Assembly: GCF_900114735.1 (NCBI RefSeq)
Contig: NZ_FOUA01000007.1
Coordinates: 82,083 to 146,082, forward strand
Direction of reading: 5' to 3'
DNA: 64,000 bases
DNA from: Halopseudomonas bauzanensis
GTDB taxonomy: Bacteria > Pseudomonadota > Gammaproteobacteria > Pseudomonadales > Pseudomonadaceae
In this document: in pieces, positions 1-7,115 of the stretch
Numbering within the stretch: position 1 is the first letter of the stretch
Layout: every line of letters begins with the position of its first letter
The notes under the pieces: model-generated
The model's database searches: none
Told to the model about the DNA's origin: nothing
What the model saw: the letters and a program-made list of their open reading frames with translations, nothing else
Made by a program: the position numbers and the translations under genes

Positions 1-1224
1 GGCGACGGTAATGCCCTGGCAGAGGCGGGCTGGCCGATCTGGGCTGTGAGCTCACCGGAGATAGGCCGCCGCAGCGTAACCGCCATGCCCGGCTTGCACA
101 TGATCCCAAGCCCGAAAGCGCCCACAGCCGGGCAGGGTATGGAAACAACCCGCTTTGCCTGGTGCTGGCCCGGAGGGCAGTTGGGTCGTCACCAGCGAGA
201 CAGGCTGAAAGCCTTATGGTCCCTCCAGCTCGAACCTTTGGATAACTGGGCAAATGCCTCTGGTCTCAGCCTGCACTGGCATGATGAAGCGGGCTTGATC
301 TCGCTGGAGTTGCAAGGTCCGGACAAGGCCCTCTGGGTTGGCGCAGCCGCTGCACTGGCGGCCTTGGCCCAGCCACCTGATCTGTCACTGCAGCGCCTGG
401 CCGAGCATCGCTACCAGAAAAGTCTGAACGAGCGCACCCATACCCTGCCAGCCTATCGTCTGCTTGATGAGCTGGAGGTACTATTGAGCCCAATAACCAG
501 CCAGCCCCGGGACGCTGCCGATGCCGCTCAACCATCGGCCGCCCAGGTGGTCTGGTTGCATCCGCAACCTTGGCAATCCGAACAGCTGGAGCCGATAGCT
601 GCCAGCCTGCAAAGCCTTTGCCCCCGCGTGACTCAGCCATTCCATTGGCAACTACCAGCAGTGAGGCGCGTGGAGGAGGGCACAAAGACTATCCCGGTGG
701 ATTGTCAGCACGCTGACCGGGCCCAGATCCTCTATTGCCAGGCCCGCACCAGCGGCATATCCGAGCGCGCCTGTTGGCAATTGCTGCAACAGCACATCAG
801 CGCGTCTTTCTTCGATCAGCTGCGCACTCGTCAGCAACTCGGCTACTGGGTCGTGGCTCGCTACCATGAAGTGGCAGGAACCCCGGGGCTGATGCTATTG
901 GTGCAGTCGCCCACCCATGACCACGAACAGATCGAAACCGCCATTACAACTTGGTTAAAAGGTGAGCAAGAACGGTTGGCAGGGCTGCCTTTTGAACAAG
1001 TCCAAAGCCAGGCGCAGCGGTTGGCAACGCATCTGCGAGCCCAGTCCTCTACGCCATCCGGACAACTTGAACTGCATTGGGCGCGCGGTCTAGGGTTACC
1101 GGGGGCAACGATCCACGAGCAGTGCATCGCGCTGGAGCAGCTCTCCCAAGCTATGTGGCAAGAGACACTGCAGGATTGGCTGGAACAGCCGTGTCGTTTG
1201 CACTTGTTCAGCCAAAGGATATGA
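1..1224 (+). CDS. pqqF: PqqF-type M16 metalloprotease, C-terminal part (5' end outside window)
   Basis: The reading frame is open from base 1, so the gene starts upstream and about 407 C-terminal residues are visible. The sequence looks like the inactive C-terminal half of an insulinase/pitrilysin (M16) protease. The segment around LRTRQQLGYWVVARYHEV, followed by PGLMLLVQSP, matches the conserved R..QQLGY block of that half. The lineage and degree of divergence fit PqqF, the protease that helps trim the PqqA precursor peptide in pyrroloquinoline quinone synthesis. The HxxEH zinc site would lie in the missing N-terminal half. No pqqA-E gene is visible in the window. A GTG at 46 could be read as a start but lies inside the open frame and has no convincing ribosome site. 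Another M16 paralogue is the main alternative. Confidence 0.75.
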   Translation, partial: GDGNALAEAGWPIWAVSSPEIGRRSVTAMPGLHMIPSPKAPTAGQGMETTRFAWCWPGGQLGRHQRDRLKALWSLQLEPLDNWANASGLSLHWHDEAGLISLELQGPDKALWVGAAAALAALAQPPDLSLQRLAEHRYQKSLNERTHTLPAYRLLDELEVLLSPITSQPRDAADAAQPSAAQVVWLHPQPWQSEQLEPIAASLQSLCPRVTQPFHWQLPAVRRVEEGTKTIPVDCQHADRAQILYCQARTSGISERACWQLLQQHISASFFDQLRTRQQLGYWVVARYHEVAGTPGLMLLVQSPTHDHEQIETAITTWLKGEQERLAGLPFEQVQSQAQRLATHLRAQSSTPSGQLELHWARGLGLPGATIHEQCIALEQLSQAMWQETLQDWLEQPCRLHLFSQRI

Positions 1225-1243
1225 ACGTCGCACCCTGAATCTG

Positions 1244-1660
1244 TCAGTGGGTGCGTTGCACGGCAACCACACGTTCCGCCGGTATCCGCAACTGGCGCAA
1301 CAGGTAGTCCTTGAATTCAGGTGTGTAGGGCTGCAACTCGATGGCCTGCCCCATACAGCCCAGCCACGCGTCCCGCTCAGTTTCACCGATCGGCCAGGTG
1401 GTATGGAACATGGGAATGCTGATTTGCCCGTAGCGCTCCTGGAACAGCTTGGGGCCGCCAAGCCAACCGCTGAGAAAGCAGGCCAGCTTGTCCCGTGCAG
1501 TGGTCAGGTCTTCTGAATGCATGGCGCGGATAGTACGGGCGGGCTCCCAGGTATCCATGATCCGGTAGAAGTCATCCACCAGCCGGCGCAAACCATCGAT
1601 GCCGCCAGCGGCCTGGTAGGAGGCATCCTGGGTACCGTACATGGGTGGTTGCACAGACAT
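1244..1660 (-). CDS. Group II truncated haemoglobin
   Basis: This 138-residue haem-binding globin probably takes part in oxygen or nitric-oxide/peroxide chemistry in the cytosol. Group II signatures are visible: B10 tyrosine at residue 32, the FLSGWLGGP block (62-70), the FQERYG block (73-78), the likely proximal histidine H86, and the RDAWLGCM block with the group II G8 tryptophan W99. Length is normal for the family. The start is an ATG preceded by GAGAGGAAAGAC on the minus strand, a good ribosome site. It converges with pqqF (19-base gap) and lies downstream of lysO on the same strand, separated by a hairpin. The substrate is not evident from the sequence. Confidence 0.88.
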   Translation of the reverse strand: MSVQPPMYGTQDASYQAAGGIDGLRRLVDDFYRIMDTWEPARTIRAMHSEDLTTARDKLACFLSGWLGGPKLFQERYGQISIPMFHTTWPIGETERDAWLGCMGQAIELQPYTPEFKDYLLRQLRIPAERVVAVQRTH

Positions 1661-1732
1661 GTCTTTCCTCTCATCAGTAGTCCATTGGCAGCAGTCACAT
1701 ATCCTCTGCTGCCGGGCCTACAGTCTACCAAC

Positions 1733-1759
1733 AAAGGGCGCCATTTTGCCGGGCCCTTT
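1733..1759 (-). terminator. Hairpin between lysO and the globin gene
   Basis: The arms AAAGGGC (1733-1739) and GCCCTTT (1753-1759) can pair. The hairpin lies 18 bases past the lysO stop and is followed on the minus strand by TTGTTGG. It is a likely but not textbook terminator for lysO. Confidence 0.45.
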
Positions 1760-1776
1760 GGAGCCGGCTGCTGTCG

Positions 1777-2718
1777 TCAGACAAAGCTGAGGAAGAACAG
1801 CATGAAGAAGGGCGCGGCAATGGTCAGGATCAGGCCACTGATGATGGCGGTGGGCACATATTCGTAATGGCAAGCCTGGCGCACGAAGGGCAGGGTGGTG
1901 TCCATGGCCGTTGCGCCGCAGACGCCAATGCTGCTATTGGCAAAATTACGCCCCAACATGAAGACCACCGTCAGGCCAATCAGCTCGCGCATCAGATCAG
2001 TTAGTAGAGCGACGCTGCCGTAGGCTTCTCCCAGATATTGTCCAGCCAGAGCGCCAGACAGGCTGAACCAGCCAAAGCCGGTGCTCAGGGCCAGGGCCAC
2101 GGCCAGTCGCTCACCTGTGATCCAGCTCAGCAGCACACCGGCCAGCATGGAGGCAAGCATCACCACCAGCGGGATTTTCAGCACCCGCGGGGCCAACCAG
2201 GAGCGGCTGATGACAACCTGGGCCAGGTCCAGGCCGATCAGGAACAGCAGGGCATAGAGCCACCCGGAGATATTGATCAGCGCAGCACCAATGCCGTTGT
2301 CATGCCATTGCAGGCGCCAGGCAAAAGCGCCAAGCAGAACCAGGCCGAAGGCGATCAGGCATTCCTTGACCGGATGCCAGAGTCCCAGCCAGCCGCCGGG
2401 ACTGTCTTCTTGCGCGGTGCCGGGCCGGTTCAGCGGCATGAGGCAGGCAAATACCACGGCGCTGATGGTAAAGGCGTAGAGCGCCGACTGCTTCAATACC
2501 TCCATGCCCGAGGCAAGACTGCTGAAGGTCGCGCCCGAATCCAGGCCGATCACGAAGAGAATAATCCAGACCACGGGAGTGATGCAGCGCAGCAGAGGTT
2601 TCACAACGGGCTTGGGCAGGCGTTTACCCACCAGATAACCGACCAGCAGGGACAGTAGGATGGGCAGGATGGCAGCAAGGATACTGGATAGCTGAGCGGA
2701 CACGGAGCAGGACTTCAT
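1777..2718 (-). CDS. lysO: LysO-family lysine exporter (DUF340)
   Basis: This 313-residue inner-membrane protein has about eight hydrophobic segments and is likely an exporter of L-lysine and toxic analogues such as thialysine. Family blocks visible are GWFSLSG (near the second DUF340 half), DLMREL and CGATAMDTTLPFV. These correspond to GWYSLSG, DLARELI and CGATSMDFTLPV in E. coli LysO as I recall it. The frame remains open upstream to 2886, but the extra 56 residues are hydrophilic and unlike the family. The ATG at 2718 puts the first membrane helix where it should be. No good Shine-Dalgarno precedes it, so GTG at about 2700 is an alternative start. The gene appears to stand alone, with a hairpin on each side. 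Confidence 0.85.
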   Translation of the reverse strand: MKSCSVSAQLSSILAAILPILLSLLVGYLVGKRLPKPVVKPLLRCITPVVWIILFVIGLDSGATFSSLASGMEVLKQSALYAFTISAVVFACLMPLNRPGTAQEDSPGGWLGLWHPVKECLIAFGLVLLGAFAWRLQWHDNGIGAALINISGWLYALLFLIGLDLAQVVISRSWLAPRVLKIPLVVMLASMLAGVLLSWITGERLAVALALSTGFGWFSLSGALAGQYLGEAYGSVALLTDLMRELIGLTVVFMLGRNFANSSIGVCGATAMDTTLPFVRQACHYEYVPTAIISGLILTIAAPFFMLFFLSFV

Positions 2719-2884
2719 CGAGAAATGGAAGGAGGAAAGCCGCAGTGATTTCTTCAGGTCATGAAGGGCACGCACTATAGCGCAGAGGGTCTTTACTTTG
2801 TAGCCAGACGACACAGGTATCGTGCGACAAGGGGCGGTGATCGTATAACTACGCCGCTCCCCAGCTTCGTAAAGGCCTGGAAAC

Positions 2885-2912
2885 AAAAGCCCGGCGTTTT
2901 TGCCGGGCTTTT
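2885..2912. terminator. Bidirectional rho-independent terminator
   Basis: AAAAGCCCGGC (2885-2895) pairs perfectly with GCCGGGCTTTT (2902-2912) around a GTTTTT loop. A-tract and T-tract sides make it work on both strands. On the minus strand it lies 160 bases after phoD and 167 bases before lysO, so it most likely ends phoD transcription and insulates lysO. Confidence 0.85.
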
Positions 2913-2926
2913 GATGGGGAGTGCTG

Positions 2927-2998
2927 ATCCTTCAGCGAGTACTAATCCTTCAGCAAGCACTCATCCTTAAATAGCTACCAATCCTTTAGTGCCAGCGA
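2927..2998. repeat. Four imperfect 18-bp tandem repeats
   Basis: Units begin at 2927, 2945, 2963 and 2981 with exact 18-base spacing. The first two contain ATCCTTCAGC, the third ATCCTTAAAT and the fourth ATCCTTTAGT, so the copies decay toward phoD. They lie in non-coding DNA between the phoD stop and the terminator. Confidence 0.8.
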
Positions 2999-3072
2999 TC
3001 ATACGTTGCTCTACGTTACACAGTGGTGACATCGAGGCACGACGACAGCAGCCAAGCAACGTTATGCTTCGA

Positions 3073-4836
3073 TCAGCGCAGTACCTGTAAATGTCGTTGT
3101 CCGGCACCGGGCAGGGTTTGCAATGAGTGGCTGCGGCTGGTATCCATTCGATAGTCAGACTGTTTGATCGTATCGACGAAGTGCCAGTCGGCGCGGGCCT
3201 GTTCCTGCGTCAAGGTGACAACCATGAAACCGCGCTGATTGACGTTGAGGTAATGCAGATCGTCGACCAGCATGGTGATGGCTTGTTCAGCTGGCTGGAT
3301 CATTTCAGGTGGCAAGTCCAGATAGGCTTCCAGCCCCGGTGAACTCACCGACGCGGTGGCGAGTTCGACACCTACCTGCTTGCCGTCAACCGTCTTGAGG
3401 TCACTGGCCCAGGCGTTGTGCGTGTCGCCGGCCAGCACCACGAGGTTCTTGTTCAGGTTGGCACAGGTTTCCAGAAGGACTTCGCGCTCGTAGGCATAGC
3501 CATCCCAGGCATCCAGGTTATAAGGGATCAACGTCGTGATCCGAGCAAGCTCCTGGGGCGTCAGCGTAGGATCATTGTTCTGCTGACGCACTTTGAGGGT
3601 GACCAGCTCGGTCAACAGGGTTGTTATGTCGGTGGATCCCGGATCGGTCATGGTGGCGAGTATCGCTGCCAGCATTTCCGCAGGCACCAGCATGCGGCCC
3701 ATCAGCACCTGCTGACCGAGCACCTGCCAGGTGGCGGTCGAGGTGGCCAGTTGGGTTTGCAGCCAATCCAGTTGCTGCAAACCCAGCATGGTTCGGTCAG
3801 TGTCGGCCAGATCCGCCGCCAGGCGCGTGCCGTCCATGCCGCCGGCAGTCAGGTAATTGGTGAAGTCGAGCTGTTCATCGCGCCCAATGATGCGGGTATC
3901 GAGCATATGCAGACTGACCAGGTCGGCAAAGTCGAAGCGCCGGTACAGGGTTTCCTCGTCATGCTCGGAGGCTGGGCGTATCGGTTGCCATTCGAAGTAG
4001 GCCTGCAGCGCCGCCAGCTTGCGCTCAGCGAAGTCGCCGTCACCCTCGTTGTGGTTTTCCGCACCCTCGCGCCAGGCATCGTTGGCTACTTCATGATCAT
4101 CCCAGACCAGAATCCAGGGTACGCTGGCATGCAGACGCTGCAGATCAGGATCGGTGCGATACAGCGCATAGCGGCGTCGATAATCCGTCAAGGTCAGGAG
4201 TTCGCCCGCATTGTCTGCAGGCAGTTGACGACCAAGGGCCTGAGCATCTTCGCTGGCATAACCACCAGCCCCATATTCATAAATGTAGTCGCCCAGATGT
4301 ATCACAGCGTCTAGCTGCTCGACCTTGGCCGCTTCGGCGTACACATGAAAATAGCCAGCGGGGAAATTGGAGCAGGACAAGACGGCCAGACGCACCTGAT
4401 CAACCCTGGCTGCGGGCAGGGTACGCATGCTGCCGGTAGACGAGGTGGCTCCCGCGCAATGGAAACGGTAGTAATAGGATTGACCCGGCAGCAGGTTGAG
4501 CACGTCGACCTTGAGGGTGAAGTCACGCTCGGCGCCAGTGGTGAAGCTCCCGTCATGCAGCAAGTCGGTGAACTCGGAGTCACTGGCAACTTCCCAACTG
4601 ATCTCTATATCGCGCTGATCAGTATCCTGAGGCGTGACTCTGGTCCAGATCATGATCCGGTCCTGAAGCGGGTCGCCACTGGCAACACCATGCAGAAAGG
4701 CGGCCTGTCGAGCCTGCTCATCAGCTCGACTATTGCTGCTACTGCTGAGGCAGCCTTGCAGCCCTGTGGAAATGGCGACGGTGCCCACGGTCGCCAGAGA
4801 AAGACGCAGAAAGTCACGACGAGTAAAACGAGACAT
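3073..4836 (-). CDS. phoD: PhoD-like alkaline phosphatase, Tat-exported
   Basis: This 587-residue metallophosphatase likely releases phosphate from phosphodiesters and monoesters outside the cytoplasm. The N terminus has a twin-arginine motif TRRDF (residues 5-9), a hydrophobic stretch, then LQGC with cysteine 29. That suggests a Tat-exported lipoprotein, or a soluble protein cleaved nearby. PhoD metal-site blocks are present in order: SCSNFPAGYFHVY, HLGDYIYEYG, WDDHEVANDAW and AGDTHNAW. The ATG is preceded by AGGATGTACC. No clear Pho box pair (CTGTCAT direct repeat) is visible upstream, so regulation by PhoB is not supported by what I see. It is divergent from the recombinase gene. Confidence 0.9.
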   Translation of the reverse strand: MSRFTRRDFLRLSLATVGTVAISTGLQGCLSSSSNSRADEQARQAAFLHGVASGDPLQDRIMIWTRVTPQDTDQRDIEISWEVASDSEFTDLLHDGSFTTGAERDFTLKVDVLNLLPGQSYYYRFHCAGATSSTGSMRTLPAARVDQVRLAVLSCSNFPAGYFHVYAEAAKVEQLDAVIHLGDYIYEYGAGGYASEDAQALGRQLPADNAGELLTLTDYRRRYALYRTDPDLQRLHASVPWILVWDDHEVANDAWREGAENHNEGDGDFAERKLAALQAYFEWQPIRPASEHDEETLYRRFDFADLVSLHMLDTRIIGRDEQLDFTNYLTAGGMDGTRLAADLADTDRTMLGLQQLDWLQTQLATSTATWQVLGQQVLMGRMLVPAEMLAAILATMTDPGSTDITTLLTELVTLKVRQQNNDPTLTPQELARITTLIPYNLDAWDGYAYEREVLLETCANLNKNLVVLAGDTHNAWASDLKTVDGKQVGVELATASVSSPGLEAYLDLPPEMIQPAEQAITMLVDDLHYLNVNQRGFMVVTLTQEQARADWHFVDTIKQSDYRMDTSRSHSLQTLPGAGQRHLQVLR

Positions 4837-5067
4837 GGTACATCCTGTACTATCAGTGGGGTGATGCTTGCCGATGATCGCTGCTAATCATTTCATCTTC
4901 ATGTACGTTTGGGTGCAATGCTGCGCAGCCTGGAATTCGATGGTGTTCCGTTTGCAGGCGTAGTTGGCGGGCGTCCTCACGCAGTGCATGGCTTTCAGGC
5001 TGAGAACGGAGGGGGGCAGTCGACTGCGGGTACGCCGGACTGCAATAAGCAAATCGTAAGGTTCTTC

Positions 5068-5083
5068 TTAGATACATATCTAA
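5068..5083. promoter_or_regulatory. Perfect palindrome, possible operator
   Basis: TTAGATA-CA-TATCTAA is a perfect 7-bp inverted repeat with a 2-base centre. Shape and AT content resemble MarR- or TetR-type operators. No such regulator is encoded nearby, so the binding protein is unknown. Confidence 0.45.
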
Positions 5084-5143
5084 TTTAACATAATATGGAT
5101 TATGCGAACCTAGGCGAAAGCTCATCCCGGCTATATCTTGTTT

Positions 5144-5163
5144 CCGATATTAGCCATTATCGG
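5144..5163. promoter_or_regulatory. Inverted repeat upstream of the recombinase gene
   Basis: CCGATA (5144-5149) and TATCGG (5158-5163) form a 6-bp inverted repeat with an 8-base spacer, 67 bases before the recombinase start. It could be an autoregulatory or recombination site, or a chance repeat. Confidence 0.35.
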
Positions 5164-5229
5164 ATATTGCATATGTGGTAATCTCACTGGCCGCGCCGTT
5201 CTGTCTTTGGTTTCTGGATCATTCGCCTT

Positions 5230-6519
5230 ATGTCCCAACCGGTTCCCTTGTTCGATACCTACAAGAACTTCCAGTTTCTTACTCGGCATAATCTGGACGG
5301 CGAACTGCCCGCTGTTCTCGCTGCCTTCGAAAGGTTTGCCAATCCCACCGAGGCCATGGATGATTATTCTGTGGTCAAGCTGTTCCTGAAATCCTATGCC
5401 GCCAATCAGGCCACGTTCAACAGCTATCGTACCCATGTCGAGCGTCTGCTGTTGTGGTCGTTGCTGGTGTGCAAGAAGCCTATCTTGCATTTACGCCGCC
5501 AGGATGCCGAAGCCTTTCTGGAATTCTGCCTCAACCCGCCCGATAACTGGGTCGGTCCGGTGACCAAGTCGCGCTTTATACGTATTGGTGGTCGCAAGAA
5601 AGCCGATTCGGATACCTTTGTGATCAATCCCGATTGGCGCCCATTCAACTATACGGTGAGCAAGGCAACGCGCAAACTGGCTGATGAAACCGAGTCTGGC
5701 ATGCCGGAGATCCAGGCCTATCAGATGTCGCAGACCACCATTGCTCAGGTATTCACCGTGTGCGGCAGTTTCTATCAATTCTGCATCGATGAGGATTACA
5801 CCGATGCCAACCCGTTTCGGGCGGTCAAACAGAAATCCCGCTACAAGCAGAGCGTTGTCTCCCAGGTGACCAGCCGCTCGTTGACCCAACTGCAATGGGA
5901 GTTCGTGATCGAAACTGCGGAACAGATGGCTGAGCAGGAGCCGGAGTTCCATGAGCGTACCTTGTTCATTCTCACCACGCTGTTCTCGATGTACCTGCGG
6001 GTATCGGATCTGACTGGGCGGGATAACTGGCAGCCGACCATGGGCAGTTTCAAGAAAGCGGGTGATAACTGGTGGTTCCATGTGGTGGGTAAAGGCAACA
6101 AGGCGGCCAAAGTGAGCGTGCGCGACAGCTATTTGCCGTATCTGGTCCGCTACCGCAGTACTTTGGGGCTGACTGACCTGCCCTACCCTGGCGAACAGAC
6201 ACCGCTGCTGTCGGCGCTGGATGGCCGCACGGGGCTATCGGGCCGGCGAATACGGGAATTGGTACAGATGGTATTCGATGCGGCGTGCGCGCGCATGATT
6301 GCCGAAGGGCTGCAGGAGGATTGCGATGCCTTGCGCGCGGCGAGTCTGCACTGGCTGCGACATACGTCGGCAACGCTGGATGCGCCGTTCAGGGACATGA
6401 AGGATCTGCAGGCAGACCTGCGCCACGAGAGCCTGTCCACGACCCAGGACAGCTACTACGATTCGCTGGACGATCAGCGAGCCAGCTCAATCAAGGCGAT
6501 CCCGATCAAGGGGCGTTAG
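5230..6519 (+). CDS. Solitary tyrosine recombinase (integrase family)
   Basis: This 429-residue site-specific recombinase has an N-terminal SAM-like core-binding region (about 45-205) and a C-terminal catalytic domain (about 215-420). Catalytic residues can be placed: R257 in YLRVSDL, K288 in GKGNK, H374 and R377 in LHWLRHT, and H399 in DLRHESLSTTQ. The nucleophile is Y409 or Y410 in SYY. In XerD-like enzymes the tyrosine is nine residues after the last histidine; here it is ten or eleven, and the usual LGH is LRH. The N-terminal half holds an insertion rich in charged residues (about 112-145). The gene stands alone, with no excisionase, phage or transposon genes and no visible att duplication. 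Its target is unknown. Confidence 0.88.
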   Translation: MSQPVPLFDTYKNFQFLTRHNLDGELPAVLAAFERFANPTEAMDDYSVVKLFLKSYAANQATFNSYRTHVERLLLWSLLVCKKPILHLRRQDAEAFLEFCLNPPDNWVGPVTKSRFIRIGGRKKADSDTFVINPDWRPFNYTVSKATRKLADETESGMPEIQAYQMSQTTIAQVFTVCGSFYQFCIDEDYTDANPFRAVKQKSRYKQSVVSQVTSRSLTQLQWEFVIETAEQMAEQEPEFHERTLFILTTLFSMYLRVSDLTGRDNWQPTMGSFKKAGDNWWFHVVGKGNKAAKVSVRDSYLPYLVRYRSTLGLTDLPYPGEQTPLLSALDGRTGLSGRRIRELVQMVFDAACARMIAEGLQEDCDALRAASLHWLRHTSATLDAPFRDMKDLQADLRHESLSTTQDSYYDSLDDQRASSIKAIPIKGR

Positions 6520-6545
6520 CCGCCTGGGGAGCATCCGCCAATACC

Positions 6546-6575
6546 GGCCGGTTCGCCGCAAGGGCGAAGCCGGCC
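6546..6575. terminator. GC-rich hairpin between convergent recombinase and tpx genes
   Basis: GGCCGGTTCGCC (6546-6557) pairs with GGCGAAGCCGGCC (6563-6575) with one bulged base. No strong T-tract follows, so termination may be only partial. Confidence 0.45.
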
Positions 6576-6585
6576 AGCACACAGA

Positions 6586-7086
6586 TCAGGCCAGGGCGGC
6601 CAGTGCTGCGTCGTAATTCGGCTCGTCGCCGATCTCGGATACCAGCTCGCTGTGCAGCACCTTGTCGTTTTCATCCAGCACGACAACCGCACGCGCGGCC
6701 AGGCCAGCCATGGGGCCATTCTCGATGGCGACGCCGTAGTTGCGGATGAACTCGCCGCCGCGCAGAGTCGACAGGTTGATCACATTCTCCAGGCCTTCAG
6801 CGGCGCAGAAACGCTTCTGTGCAAAGGGCAGATCCGCCGAGATGCACAGCACCACGGTGTTGGGCAGGTTGCTGGCCTTGCTGTTGAAGGTACGCACCGA
6901 GGTGGCGCAGGTCGGGGTGTCCACGCTGGGGAAGATGTTCAGGATCTTGCGCTTGCCGGAAAACGAGGACAGATCCACGTCAGCCAGGTCCAGACCCACC
7001 AGACTGAATGCCGGAGCATTGTCGCCTGCGGAGGGAAATTGGCCGCCAACGGTAATCGGGTTGCCACGCAATGTAACGTTCGACAT
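6586..7086 (-). CDS. tpx: Thiol peroxidase Tpx (atypical 2-Cys peroxiredoxin)
   Basis: This 166-residue cytosolic or periplasm-associated peroxiredoxin reduces hydrogen and alkyl hydroperoxides using thioredoxin. The peroxidatic cysteine is C60 in [13 protein letters not shown] and the resolving cysteine is C94 in [10 protein letters not shown]. That spacing is typical of Tpx and separates it from Bcp and AhpC. Length is full. The ATG is preceded by AAGGAGTTTCAA on the minus strand. It lies upstream of a region convergent with the recombinase and 29 bases downstream of tamB on the same strand, so it may receive tamAB read-through. Confidence 0.95.
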   Translation of the reverse strand: MSNVTLRGNPITVGGQFPSAGDNAPAFSLVGLDLADVDLSSFSGKRKILNIFPSVDTPTCATSVRTFNSKASNLPNTVVLCISADLPFAQKRFCAAEGLENVINLSTLRGGEFIRNYGVAIENGPMAGLAARAVVVLDENDKVLHSELVSEIGDEPNYDAALAALA

Positions 7087-7115
7087 TTGAAACTCCTTAA
7101 GTCACAAGTGATGCA

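Larger units (their letters stand above)
2719..3072. other. Intergenic region between phoD and lysO
   Basis: These 354 bases hold the lysO leader, a perfect bidirectional terminator hairpin (2885-2912) and four imperfect 18-base tandem repeats (2927-2998). I see no gene. A short open frame crossing the repeats would encode a low-complexity tail (SASTNPSAST) and has no ribosome site or homology I recognise. Confidence 0.6.
4837..5229. other. Divergent intergenic region phoD / recombinase
   Basis: These 393 bases are GC-normal near phoD but clearly AT-rich from about 5065 to 5165. The AT-rich part contains two palindromes (5068-5083 and 5144-5163) and several TATAAT-like hexamers, so it is the likely promoter zone for one or both genes. 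No gene is visible. Confidence 0.55.

Noticed and set aside
2719..2884. Lysine riboswitch in the lysO leader
   Set aside because: The leader before the terminator hairpin is too short and lacks recognisable L-box helices; the one hairpin seen fits an ordinary phoD terminator.
4837..5229. Pho box in front of phoD
   Set aside because: No pair of CTGTCAT-like repeats with 11-base period could be found on either strand.
4837..7115. Prophage or genomic island around the tyrosine recombinase
   Set aside because: No tRNA, att-like direct repeats, phage or transfer genes; flanking genes are ordinary chromosomal genes.
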